64,000 nt of DNA from Colius striatus. Taxonomy: Eukaryota; Chordata; Aves; Coliiformes; Coliidae. How positions within the stretch are numbered: position 1 is the first letter of the stretch; every line of letters begins with the position of its first letter. Below are positions 25,293 to 37,240 of the stretch, one piece after another. The notes under the pieces are model-generated. The model ran no database searches. It had not been told where the DNA came from and worked only from the letters and a program-made list of their open reading frames with translations. The DNA lies in the NCBI RefSeq assembly GCF_028858725.1, contig NC_084790.1:84090506-84154505 (forward strand). The letters are read 5' to 3'. A program made the translations under genes and the position numbers.

Positions 25293-27350
25293 CATCTGTA
25301 CTGTAGAAGCAATTTTGCAGATACTTATTAATAAGTAACTAATCTCATTAACACCAGGATCACAGGAATGGACAACAGCTGCAATTTAGTTAAAAATGCC
25401 TGCTATCTCTGGTATAATTTTCTCAGATATACTATCACCCAACCACTTGATATCTTTTGTTTTCCTGTCCCCAGGAGCTGGATTTACCTTGTTCTTCAGT
25501 CATCGATCGAATGTGATGGGGGGGGAATCCCTTCTCCTGCTTGCTAATACAATAAGATAAAGAGGATGTCAGATGACACAGGCACCACTGACTTTCTGCT
25601 TATAAAAGATTTACAACATCTCTCTTTTCTTTTTACAGCAAAAGTAATCACAGCTTGCTGGCTGAAATGTTTCTCTGCTTAATATGCACCAGTACCAGAG
25701 CCAAACCCAAAGCTTCTGGGAGGCATTTTGCAGAGGTTACATGGTTCTTAAGAGTCTGACTAATAACAGTGACTTCAGTGGTCCTTTGGAAGAAAAGCAG
25801 TAGTGGCCTCTGACTAAATCACACCAAAAAATCTGCTGCTTTGACTTAAAATAGAAAGGGCAGCAGCACAATGTATGACAGAGGGAATAGCTGAAAATCA
25901 AGCAAGAGGATACGACAGTTAGAGTTTGCTCTTAAGCTTTTGCTGTTTTGTGCCAAATGGCTCAGGAACAGGTTTTCACTGGTGGAAAACCTCAGTGGTT
26001 CATTGATTGTGTATCCTTCCCCTCTCCCTTGACTTCCGTTTCTTGCTTCATGTATATGTGGATTTGTCTCCATAAATATCTGGAAATTGAGAATGCAAAA
26101 TTCTGAGATACAGCTCAAGGAGGAGAGTTCACAATCCAAGGGAGCAGCCAGTGGTTCCCACTTGGGACTTTTGGCTATATGACAAGTTTTGGGAGGTCCT
26201 GGGTTTGTCATGATAGTAAACACTGCAGTTTTTGGACCAAGTTTTAAAAGTTTCTGATGGGGACTGTAAGAATCAAGTCCCTGCTTAATTCATTCCTCAA
26301 TGTTTCAGCCATAGAGAAATGAAGCAGAACAAAATCCATTTGCTGGATCTTTCCTTTTTCAAGAAGGCAACTTATTCTTCTTCTGCTATTAAAACACCAG
26401 GGTACGAGGGGAGACAAACTCTCTTTCCCTGAAGAGCCATCACAAATGAAATAGGTTATATGCCTAAACACAGTGTATATGGGACGGCCTTGCTTCTCCT
26501 CTGCATCAGAGCAATGGAATCCTTTCTCCTTCCCCAGTACACTCATATGGCACCATTACAGGACTCATCAGTTGTAGTTAACCTAAAGCCACACCACAAG
26601 CATGAGGTGCTTTACCACACTCCTTATGCACCCTTGGTTCTCCAAATTGCACATGCAAGACACGTTATCAATCTAATTAACTGATGGGGAAAACACAGTG
26701 CTGAGAGGTCAAGTGTCTTGCCCCAGCTGTGCCCAGGTCCAGTTGCACAAGTAACAGCTGACTGGTGTCACCCCTCAGCAGCCCCTTACCTCTTTGCTGC
26801 CCACTTCTCTGATAAGGAGATAACCTCACTGAGCTTGGGAACGTCTTCCTATCTATCAATGTCTTTTTTTAACCATGCAGGTTTTCTGGGGAGAGGTGAC
26901 AGGGATTACTAGCTGCCACCCAGCAGGTAAAAACGTCTTTTTCCACAAGCTGTTCAGATGATGCTGGTCTGGTGGCTGAAATCCTTCTCTAGACCATGCT
27001 TGTGTAAAGAAACTTGCCCTCATCTGATTGATTTCACAGTGAGCTACAACTTTGATTGGCATCATCCAAACCTTAAACTTTAAACCTTGATACATCATCC
27101 AAATCTTAAGCTGCTGCACAGTTCACCTTGTGCATGTATAACATGGGTGGACTATTTATTGTACCCACACAGCATTAAAATCTAGAGACAAACAATAATA
27201 TTTCCTCAGCCTACTCGGTTACTCACAGCAGTCAGTGCACTGGACTTGCTGCTACTAGTTCCAATCTAAGTGATCCACTGCTTCCTCACCCAACTCCTTG
27301 GGCAAGACTGTGCATCTTTGCTATACATCCTGCTTACACAAAGGGAGTCA
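25293..27350. other. Non-coding stretch with a MIR-like relic
   Basis: No gene is recognised apart from a MIR-like SINE piece listed separately at 26680. The open frames around 25846-26223 and 26244-26546 on the minus strand have no domains I recognise. Confidence 0.45.
26680..26765 (-). repeat. Probable MIR-type SINE relic
   Basis: The plus strand reads GATGGGGAAAACACAGTGCTGAGAGGTCAAGTGTCTTGCCCCAGCTG. This closely follows the reverse complement of MIR (GAGGAAACTGAGGCTCAGAGAGGTTAAGTGACTTGCCCAAGGTC). It is therefore a minus-strand MIR copy, old and truncated. The call is from motif recognition only. Confidence 0.55.
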
Positions 27351-27600
27351 CCATAGAATACCAGGTTGGAAGCGACCTCAAGGATCAGCTGGTCCAAACT
27401 TTCTTGGCAAAAGCATGGTCAAGACCTGATGGCCCAGCACCCTGTTCAGCTGAATCTTTGAAATGCCTGATATTGGGGAATCCAGCACTTCCCTGAGGCT
27501 GATTTTTCTCATTGTGAAAAAACCTGACTTCCCAGTCCTTTGATGGTCTTTGTGGCCCCTCTCTGGACCCTCTCCAGACTGTCCACAACTGATGATTGCA
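27351..27600 (-). mobile_element. CR1 LINE, ancient fragment
   Basis: A diverged minus-strand CR1: CCATAGAATACCAGGTTGGAAGCGACCTCAAGGATCAGCTGGTCCAA is the older CR1 3' end type. It is followed by a recognisable CATTGTGAAAAAACCTGACTTCC and CCCCTCTCTGGACCCTCTCCAG. It lies just downstream (minus-strand sense) of the lysine-rich exon, probably inside the next intron. Confidence 0.8.
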
Positions 27601-27880
27601 GCTTCTGAATGACATCACAATGCAATTATTAATTGGGAGGATGTAATTACAGCAGTACCATGCACAGGGACAGCAAAATGACTTCATGAACTGCACAGCC
27701 AATACAGACACAACCTCTCAGTACCACCTAACATAATAAAACTCCTTGTTTAATCAGAAATACTCCCCACACAGGAAAGACAAGTGCCTGCACCCCCAGG
27801 AAGGGTCCCAGGATGAAAATTGGCAGGGTCAACCACACAACTCCTGCTCAAGAGGTAAGGTGAGAAACAATGGAGCTGAC

Positions 27881-28328
27881 CTTTTTTTTTGTTGTACTCA
27901 TCTTCTGTAGCATTGGGGGAGTCAGAATGATAGTCCCGAAGCTCCTGCTCATACATCTCCAAAAAGTTGTCATCTATCTTTCCTTTCTTGGATTTGTCAC
28001 CTTTCTTCTTCTTTTTTTCTTTGCTTTTTTTGCCTTTTTTCTTCTTTTTCTTTCTGCGCTCGTAGTCATCCTCATCGTCACTGCTGTAATCTCTGTGCTT
28101 GGCTTTTTTCTTTTTCTTTTTCTTCACTTCCCCATTGATCTCAGAGTCTTCAGGCTTCGATTTCTTTTTGCTTTTTTTCTCCTGGTTTTCATCTTCCCTA
28201 TCTTCATCAACTACCTCTTCCACTACTTCTTCCGCTACCTCTTCCACTACTTCTTCCACTACCTCCTCTTCCTCTTCCTCCTCCTCCTCCTCCTCTTCTA
28301 TTTTGTTCATCTTGGCCTTTTCTTTCAT
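27881..28328 (-). CDS. Glu-rich then Lys-rich coding exon, gene unknown
   Basis: The frame runs unbroken for 149 codons from an ATG at 28328 to a splice-donor-like AAG|GTCAGC at 27881/27880. Residues 9-22 are an almost pure Glu run. Next comes a 4-residue VEEV repeat (about residues 21-40), then an acidic Asp/Glu stretch. Several lysine blocks follow (about 50-75 and 90-118) around a YSSDDEDDYERR motif. The exon ends with a more ordinary, conserved-looking tail containing DNFLEMYEQELRDYHSD. The last part does not look like low-complexity noise, which is the main reason to believe it is coding. The product is probably disordered and highly charged. I do not recognise the gene; the composition fits nuclear proteins or cytoplasmic tails and linkers of membrane proteins, but that is not identification. 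It could begin at this ATG, or be an internal exon joined at GAAAAG|GCC or GAAAG|AAAAG, although both acceptors lack a pyrimidine tract. The Ser/Phe-rich frames opposite are shadows. Confidence 0.55.
28210..28300 (-). repeat. In-exon GAG run and 12-nt coding repeat
   Basis: Inside the exon, a GAG/GAA run (about 12 Glu codons) is followed by four near-copies of a 12-nt unit encoding V-E-E-V (GTGGAAGAAGTA, GTGGAAGAGGTA and variants). Both keep frame, so length changes here would alter the protein by whole codons. Such tracts mutate quickly by slippage. Confidence 0.8.
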
Positions 28329-28551
28329 GTCATTGTTTTTTCACCCCTACACCTTAAACAACACTCTACAATTGCCTGAACCTCACTTCTGTCACGTACC
28401 TTGACTCCTGTACCGGTTACTGAAGCCCTTTAGTCCTTCTCTCCCAGCCTAGAGCTGGGCTGTCCTTGTTTCACTGTGCCCTACACCTGCTCAGTGAAGG
28501 TATGTCCTGGAGTCCCCTCTCTTTGCTAGCCCATGAGTGCTCACAGCTCAC

Positions 28552-28643
28552 CTTCTTCTGACTTTCTCTGCCTTCCTTCACCTCCTTGACTAGTGTAGCT
28601 TCCTCTCTCTTTTGTCTCTCCCGATCTTCGAGTTTTCTCCTTT
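28552..28643 (-). CDS. Possible upstream exon of the Lys-rich gene
   Basis: On the minus strand this reads as a highly charged peptide (KRRKLEDRERQKREEATLV, then KEVKEGRESQKK). It is followed directly by a good splice donor, AAG|GTGAGC, in phase 0. Phase 0 would fit a junction to GCCAAGATG at the start of the next exon. Against it, the 5' side has no convincing acceptor: the preceding sequence is AT-rich rather than pyrimidine-rich. The local minus strand is also purine-rich, which yields charged residues by chance. The exon start is uncertain. Confidence 0.28.
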
Positions 28644-29833
28644 TCGTTATTATTATTTATTCATTGGGCTGTGCTGAGAACTTCCTCCTTTTTTTTCAGA
28701 GCTGCCTCAGCCTCCGCTCAGGGTCAGTTGACAATCTGGGTCTACGGTATCAGGATGTGCCAATCAAGGTTGTAGCTCCCTGGAAAATCAGTCAGACACG
28801 GGCACGTGGTCAAGTGACTTCTTGTCCTTCATGCACCAGCTTAGGACAGCGAAAAAGAAGCATTTCTCCTCCTCATGATATGTACCAGCTTCAGAAACCT
28901 CATGAAAAATTACTTAGTGCTCTCCAGTCATGTGGTTATAAGACAGATGGGCAGGTGAAAAAGGAGACCCACCAAGCAACCATATCGCACTGGTCTGTAT
29001 TTCCTCTCCATTATTCATGGTGTCAGGATCACTTTACTGATAACGAAGGTCTCAACTTCACATGGATTTCTTTTTTTTCTTGACAAGTCAGGCCAGGAAC
29101 CAGAAAAAAAAAAACCCAAGCACCTCTAGGATCTCTGAAGATCTTTGCAGCATCAGCAACCCACTCCTTCATCCAGCTCCTCCATCCTCCAGTCACTGTG
29201 CTGTACCTCCAACCAAATGAGAAATCGATGCTCAATAAATAAATACAACAGCTAGAAGAAGACAGAGTGTGATTTACACAAGGTGCCCTTATAACTGCCC
29301 ATCTTTGGCCAAACAAAGGGAAACAAAACTTGGACTAACAGCCAAGCACAAGGACATACATACCCATCCAACAGCTCTCCACCGGCAAATATCGTGAGAT
29401 GTGTGAAGGATGGGAAAAATAAATGATGTACATCATGGCTGGAAGGGAACAGCAGCATAAAGCATGTCCAAACTCTGCTTGTGCCCAGCAATGTCACCAT
29501 GGGCCTCACCCAACGTCTAGTACCTGGAACAGGGGTTTCACTCCCATGCCCAGAAGCAGATATGCCAGTGAGACTTAGGAAGGGACTGAGGGTCCTTCAA
29601 TCTCCCCCTTTCCACCTAAGCCACCAGTGTGGCTGTGGTCCAAGTCTCACAATGGTCTAAGTGTACAGCCCCAACTGCTCAGCCTTGGTTGGCATCCAGC
29701 CCTGTAGAGGTCTGGCAGTCTCTCATAGTGAGTAAGAGAAGGACAAACACTACCAGACCAGGCCAATCTCAGCTGCAGTCAGTAGCAAATGATTTAAAGT
29801 CTGACTGAGAATGGGAAGAGAGGACAAATCATG

Positions 29834-29853
29834 TCTTCTTCTTCTTCTTCTTC
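29834..29853. repeat. (CTT)n microsatellite
   Basis: A short perfect trinucleotide run of about 6-7 CTT units inside non-coding DNA. Confidence 0.85.
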
Positions 29854-32800
29854 AAAGTGCCTCTTATGGGTTTTGCTATAGGAAATTAAGTTTAGTTTAA
29901 AACTCTGGTATAGAAAACCATTCTGAATTTCTCTGGTGTAGCACAAGTGTACATAAACCAAGTAGGGCAGCCAGCCTGGCCCTAAATCATGCTAATGGAA
30001 TAAGCAAGAGCTAAATTTATGGCAGGGCTGCAGGATGATTCAGAGCTTCTTGTTACCACCTGCCCAGCCTGTGGAATAACTCAACCCACAGCTTCTTCAA
30101 GTGATGAATTAAGTGCAACTTCCTTGATGGTATGCTGCCCAAGTTAATGATAGTATAAGTATTGGTAAGTAAGACGGTTTGACCATGCTAAGTCCTTAAC
30201 ATACATGATATAAAACCCTTCCTGGGTAAAGGTAGGGTTTTCCCAGCCTGGAAGAAAGTGATAGCATGGGAAGTGGTTTATCAGGAATATGAGGAACAGA
30301 CATCATGGCATTATGGCAGCAGCATTGCCCTGAGCCGGGAGTGGATGGGGAACATCAGGCCCAGAGGATCCAGAGTTGGTGGGAGTCTGTCCCACCCTCC
30401 TTAGCAGGTGCTTGGCACCCACCTCCAACAATGTAATGTGAATTAATGATTTTTTGAAAGCACTGTGTTTTTACAGTCTCTGTTACTGGATGGAATTCTT
30501 TCCATTAAGCATTATAAAGTGAGTTATTCAGGGAAAGCTTCCAAGTAGGTTAAAGCACAGGTTTCAGACGAAACACAAGAACGGCTTTCCCGGGGTCTTA
30601 AAATCACAAAGTGAAAAACAAAAAGAAAGATCACTGTCTGTCCTTACAACACAGCTCTCACTTGCCAAACTCCTGGTACATCAGCACCGCAGGACTTGCA
30701 TCATGACTGAAATCCCCTGTTCACTTTCAGGTCTTTGTTTTCTGGAAAGCAGCAAAAGAAAGCACATAATGCCTCTCTGCACGGCACTTCTGAGAGGAGC
30801 ACAGGATGCCTGGCTCAGCAGGCACCAAGGGCAGGGATGCTCCAAAAGCCCCATCCTGTGTGCTGCCAGTTTCGAGGAGCTCGGGGATCCTGCAGAGGTA
30901 TGTGATAATGCAGTGTATTTCTCCAGGAAGATGTTTTTCAGCAGAGTATTTTCACAACTGTTACCTTTTTCCTCTCTCTGGGACAGCCATCAGCCCACAG
31001 CAGAAATCACAGGCACAACCATTGCAGCTCAAAGCTGGGAGATGGGTTTAGGTTTTGGCATCTCCTTTCACCAAAAGGAAATAATCTCATCAAACAGAAT
31101 AAAACCATACCCTTAGGGAAAAAAAATGGCAAATAGTAAGACCTCTCAGAAAATCACAGCTCCTGTTTGTTACAGTTTCACAAGGGAAACCTTCCATCCA
31201 ACCCTGTCCCTGAGTGCTGCTGCTCCCAACAGCTGCAGCTCCAAAACACTCAGAGCAACAACATCTAAGGCCAAAAGGCAGCGTTACAGTTACTGAGGGA
31301 GAGTCACCCAAGTGCAAGGCTGTCCCTTCTAGACTTAAAATAGTTCTCCTGATGTCTGCTTACCCCACTCCCACAGTAAGTTACCTGCCTTTGACAGCAG
31401 AGCTGTTGGGGTAAAGGAAATGCCTTTTCCTCCTCCTGCACTGAGACATTCAGTTTCAGGATGCTCAGGGTACTTGTGGGAGCAGCTGCCTGCTGGTGTG
31501 GCCCCAGTGGGAGCCAAGGCCATACTACATTTGCAGAATTACTGTAATTAGTAAATTGTGTGTCAGGAGGAAAGATCTGAGGCACTAAAAGCATTGGTGG
31601 GACATGATGGCAGTTGCCCCAGTGAGAAACACCCCTCTGAGCTACCTCGAGCCTTACATTTTGCTTTTTGCTGCAGCAAAGCAGGACTTCAGGTATAAGG
31701 CAGGACTAAATCACCGCTATCAAAAGGTCTGATGTGATGAGGGAGAAGAGACATTTCCCACATCTCATCCATGCACTTCCTTGAACTGTTTGATTAAAAA
31801 GAAATGTGCCAAGAACACTTCATCTCGCTTTTGTTCTTCTGGTGAGTAACAGCTGGGAAGAGAACAAAGGGATTTATTGGTGCATAGAGAGCTACCAGGA
31901 AAGCAACCAAGCTCTTGGTGAGACCCATTAGTGAAAACTGCCAATAGGGTTTATATAGGTTGGTACTTTTACCCTGCATTCAACAAGAGATTCCTTCAAA
32001 TCTTCCCTCTCAAGACCCAGGCCAGAACCCACCAGAATGCCACAAGCCCAGGGTGACTTCTTGAATGGCAACACATTTGGAGGAGCGTAGAGGTCAGAAT
32101 TTGGTTATCTGAGGTCCTGACTCACCTGTAACCTCTTTTTCCTGCAACGTTAAAACCTGTATGGTGCTTAAACTGGAATTATCCCATTATTAGGCAATAA
32201 GGTTGTTATTATTACTAATAATGAGGTAAATATTAGGCAAGGCATGAACACAACTTCTCTTTACTTCATTGTCTTCTATGTGATTCCTATTCTGCACCTA
32301 TTACCATAAAACTCATATGTCCTGTGCCTAGGCCATGCAAGACAGCTGACACATCACAAAGAGACATTTGTTCTAGTCTCCTTCCCAAGGCAGATGCAGT
32401 GAAGTCTCTTGTTTCAGGAGAGGTTTGGGGCTTCTTTCAATGCATGCTGCTTTGCACTTTAGGTTAGGAAAGCCTGTCATCCTCATTGCACAGTCTGGGG
32501 GCAGTTTAAAGAAAAAGTTGGTGTCCTCATGCTCAGTTTGCATTTGGATTCTCTTTCAGTGACCAACACACTGCACAGAGATGAGGGTAGAGAAACTGTG
32601 AAGGACAGACAGCAAGACACAGGTCAGATATTGGCAAAGCAGTTTTCCAGACTATTTTGAACTGGTTGCTTTATTTTGCCTCTCCTACTGCTCCTGTGGG
32701 ATTCAGCTTGGGGTATAATCCAGAAAATCAGATGTGTTTGAACTCCAACTGAGTTACTAAAGGTGACAGAGCTTCAGTGGGGTTTCAAGCCGACCCAGGA

Positions 32801-33224
32801 CAGCTGCTGGCCCCAGGGGCACAGCCTCAGCTTCAGGTCTGCAGGATTTCATAGGGGTTTTTTCTGCACTTGGCCATAGGGCAAGATCTACCCCTCTGTC
32901 TGTATCATTTCTTCAAAATACTCCCTGTAGCCCAGCACGCTATGTGCTCACAATGCATGTTCACACAGTCCATCTCCTCCAGAAAATAAATGTATTTAAT
33001 GCCACAGAACCAAATACCAAATGATTCCTTTAGTAGAGCCATCTCATCTCTCTCCCATGTACGTGAGTAATGCACAAGATTACACCAGGCTGGGCAGAGG
33101 AGGTGCTGGAGGAGCCACTTGCCAGTATTTGCAGCACCAGTCATTACAGATTTAATCAGACCTCACAGTTCCTAGCAAGAGCTTTGCTTTTCCTTCCAGT
33201 CCCTGTTGGCTACTCGTTACTTTT

Positions 33225-33241
33225 TATTATTATTATTATTA
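33225..33241. repeat. (ATT)n microsatellite
   Basis: A short perfect ATT run of five to six units preceded by a T tract. Confidence 0.85.
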
Positions 33242-36177
33242 GTGTTTTTACTCAAATAAAATCTTCATTTGCATTGCAATCCCATCAGCCCAACATCTCA
33301 GCAGGAACCAGTTGAGGATACTAAGGTACAGGGTCTGATCCATCTAAGGGACTGGAAAGGTTTTAATGTGTCCATGGGCTCGCTGCCTTCAAGTGTATGG
33401 GCATATCGGCCTCTGCTGGTAAAAAGGGGCTTAGCCAAGAGAAATATTTCCCTGACAAAACTCAGTGAGAGGTGCCAAGTGTCCTGCAAGGACAAAAGCA
33501 GCAGCTCCTGTTCCCTGGGAGATGCAGGCACTCATCAGCAGGGACACAGGCATAGATCCTGAGCCCTCGAAAATCTCAAAACAGCAGCTCTGTAGCCATT
33601 GCAAACTCAGGACTGAGGAAACTGCTTCACTCAAGGTTGTAAGAAAAAGCCTTGGAAAGAGGACGAGAGCACGAGGGCTCTTAACAGAACTTACCTGAAA
33701 AAAACATACAGCAGTTCTTTTAAGAACAAGTGACTGAAGTTGGGGACCTTAAACTCCTGTCAAGACGGGGGTTTGTGTGACTTCCACAATGCTTTGGAAT
33801 CTCTCCCAGTGCCCAAAGAAGCAGACACCAGAGCACAGGCCCCACCAGCATCTCTGCAGCTCACCCACATCCCCTAGGACACAGCCAGGCAGGCTTTAAA
33901 CATTACCTACCCAGCTTCAGAAGCCAGAGGAGCTGCAGGAGCACGGAATTCAATCTAGGTTCAACACCCAGGCATTTCCCAGAGGTTTTAACCCCGATGA
34001 AGCTTCCATTTGAAATAAGGATGTGCTAGGAATCTGCAATGCCCCTGTCTACTCTCCCCTAGGGCTGTGGTACCTCTGATTCGAGGGCTCTTCTCAGACA
34101 TGATGAGATGCTCCAGATATCCATAGCTGGCAAGTTATACATGCAGTAATCCATCAAGGCTTATTCACAGTCATGAGTGGCTTTAAAACCAACAAGCTTG
34201 GGAAGAAACAGCATGTTAATGCTGGTAGGATAAAACAGGGCACTTACAAGTGTGTGAGCCTGGTGAAAGAGGGGCTCTTCTTTTTTATCAATTTAATCCA
34301 CAAGACTTAAACACTACTGAGCATTAATTAGCAACAATTACAAATAGATTGAACTGTGATTATGGCTGTGATTATGTGTCCTTAGAAAGCCAAGATGAGC
34401 CCACATGCACTCAGCAAATACCACCTCAAAAAAAAAAAAACCCTGTTTGCAGCTTTCTTTGCATAACCAGAGGAGTCTCAAAGCTGAGAAGTTAAACTCT
34501 GCTAGCAAAGACATTGTGCTACATGGGTTTGGGAAGAATGTAATCCAAGCCTTCTTGCTCTAGGGAGTTTTGCAATATGAGGAAAAAAGGAACGTAGCTT
34601 ATTGTATTTTCACCCACCTCTCCAACTGCCTTTTAGCAAAGCAGGAAGAAAATGAGACCCACAGACATCAGGACTTTCAAGTGTACACCTATACACCCCA
34701 GAGCTTAAGGGACTAGACTACAGCTAAACAACTTACAGGATGTTATTTCTGTTTAGACAGCCCCAAGGCATGAGCTGCAATAAGTAGTTTTGCAGGTGGT
34801 TTCTTATTGAAGAGACTTTTTCCTCAAAGTCTCAAATTCAAGTCTTGCTGACTCCAAGAGAATGAAAGATTTGGCCCCAAGACTGTAATTCATCTATTCC
34901 TTTTGATCATATTGTACACTAGCCCCGATCACCAGAAGCAGGGAGAGAGATTCAGAGCACCAGCCGCTCCTGTATCAAGTGCTGAGCATCCCCATGGGTG
35001 GTGAGGCTCCTTCATCATCTTGTGCAGGAGTTATTTAAAGTTTCCCCCAGGAGAGATCAACCTACCTCTTGCATCCAGAAGCTTTGACACATGTGTTCTG
35101 CCAGAAGGCCATAAAATCCAGCATTTCTTAGAAAGACTGTGACTCACAGCAGCTTTAAGTATTTCAAATGACACTGTTCCTTCCCCTCAGTGAAGAACAC
35201 CACAGATCACAACCAGAGGCAGCAGCAGAAGTGACTAAGTGACAGGAGGAGAAAAGAAGCTATCTCCAGGCACTGCAGCAGGGATAAAGAACCAAAAGTG
35301 TTTGGTTTTACAAGGATATTGAACACAATGAGGTTAAACCATGACTAGAAACACTGGAGTCAATGGGATCAGTCAATACTTGAAGCACCACCTGAATCAG
35401 AGCAGATCTAAGTAAATCCAAGAGCCTCCTATCCTATGTCACTACTGCCTGCATTCATGTGGCTGCTTCTCCCCGCAGAGCTCAAACACAGCTCTCCTTG
35501 CTCCTACCCGGCTCTCAGCCTCCACAGCCCAAGAAATCATCTGCAGCACCAGGTCCTGCTCAGCTTCTCTCTTGCAGGGGCACTAAGAAGCCTCACAAGT
35601 GGGAATTTGAGCACATATCAAGTTGTTCCATACCACGCTGTTGAACCTACTGTCTGTGTCAGAAGCCTGGCACCATCCCAGCCCAACATCCCCATCACTC
35701 AGAGCTTCCCTCTTCTCACTCCAACATCAACTTTAGCAAGGAAAGATGGACACCACAATCTTTCCAGTGCCCACTGCCCCAGCCCTGATCTTCATTCCTG
35801 GTTTGGTGCCTTTTTCTCCGCTCAGAAGACTCATCAAAGCCATCCTTGATCTCCAAGATGTATGCATTTGACAGCTCTCCCCAGCTTGGGTTTACAATCC
35901 CATACCCATCTGTACACAGTGCTGACATTTCCACTGGGAAGAGGAGACTTAAAGACAAAAAAGGGAGGGAGGTTGTCAGATCCGTATTCTCCTAATTTGC
36001 TAATACCTACTGAAGGACCAGACTCTATTTCCACTCATCTTCTAGCTGCATCATGAGCAGCACATCTTTGCTACACTAGTCCATCTTCTTCAGAGATAAT
36101 CATCCTGTTCATTAACCCAGCTGCTCCTGGGACTAGATCTTCCCCTGAAAAATGCTGTAAAACAAGCTAAATGACAC

Positions 36178-37240
36178 TATCGGAGAAATGGAGAAAGGCC
36201 AATGTCACTCCAGTCTTCAAAAAGGGCAAGAAGGACGACCCAGGAAACTCCAGGCCTGTCAGCCTCACCTCCATCCCTGGAAAAGTGATGGAACAACTCA
36301 TCCTGAATGATATCACTGAAGGTTATCAGGGGGAGTCAACATGGCTTCACCAAGGGGAAATCCTGTTTGACCAACCTGATATCCTTCTCTGAGTGCATAG
36401 ATGAGGGGACATGAGGGGAGAGCAGTGGATGTCATCTACCTTGACTCCAGCAAGGCTTTTGACACTGTCTCCCATAACATCTTCATCAGAAAGCTCAGGC
36501 AGTGTGGCTTGGATGAGTGGACAGTGAGGTGGATCGAGAGCTGGCTGAATGACAGAGCCCAGAGGGTGGTGATCGATGGCACAGAATCGAGTTGGAGGCC
36601 TGTGGCCAGTGGAGTTCCTCAGGGATGGGTTCTGGGCCCAGTCTTGTTCAACAGCTTCATCAACGACCTGGATGAGGGGCCAGAGTGTACCCTCAGCAAG
36701 TTCGCAGATGGCACCAAACTGGGAGGACCGGCTGATTCCCCAGAGGCTGTGCTGCCATTCAGCGGGATCTCCACCGGCTGGAGAGTTGGGCAGAAAGGGA
36801 ATCTCCTGAGGTTCAACAAGGGTAAATGCAGAGTCCTGCATCTGGGAAGGAACAACCCCCTGCACCAGTACAGGCTGGGGGTTGAACTGCTGAAGAGCAG
36901 CTCTGCAGACACAGACCTGGGAGTGCTGGTTGATAATAAACTAACCATGACCCAGCAACGTGCCCTCGTGGCCAAGAAGCCAATGGCAGCCTGGGATGCA
37001 TCAAGAAGAGTGTGGTCAACAAGTCAAGGGAGGTTCTGCTCCCCCTCTACTCTGCCTTGGTGAGGCCTCATCTGGAGTCCTGTGTCCAGTTCTGGGCTCC
37101 TCAGCTCAAGAGGGACAGGGAACTGCTGCAGAGAGGCCAGTGCAGGGACACCAAGATGATCAAGGGACTGAGACATCTTTCATATGAGGAAAGGCTGCGG
37201 GACCTGGGGCTGTTTAGTCTGGAGGAGACTGAGGGGTGAT
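36178..37240 (+). pseudogene. CR1 ORF2 reverse transcriptase remnant
   Basis: This is the decayed CR1 polymerase, which in the intact element copies its own RNA at the insertion site. The first part reads [19 protein letters not shown] and [13 protein letters not shown] up to 36392. A frameshift follows. The next frame (36401-37063) carries motif A (VIYLDSSKAFDTVSH), SGVPQGWVLGPVLFNSFIND and the active-site motif C. Motif C reads FADGTKL at 36701-36721, so the second catalytic aspartate of FADD is replaced by glycine. A third frame (37012-37239) holds [20 protein letters not shown]. The break between frames and the lost Asp make it inactive. Confidence 0.9.

Larger units (their letters stand above)
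28644..36177. other. Long non-coding stretch, no gene seen
   Basis: About 7.5 kb without a recognisable gene or CR1. It holds short microsatellites, (CTT)n at 29834-29853 and (ATT)n at 33225-33241, a poly-A run near 34428-34440, and an AT-rich patch at 34280-34390 with ATTAATTAGC and CAATTA sites. The open frames at 30703-31116 and 35436-35849 (137 codons each) have no known domain. Confidence 0.45.

Noticed and set aside
28099..28404. Plus-strand Ser/Phe-rich open frames opposite the Lys-rich exon
   Set aside because: They are the mirror of GAA/GAG and AAG/AAA codons on the minus strand; serine and phenylalanine runs with no other structure.
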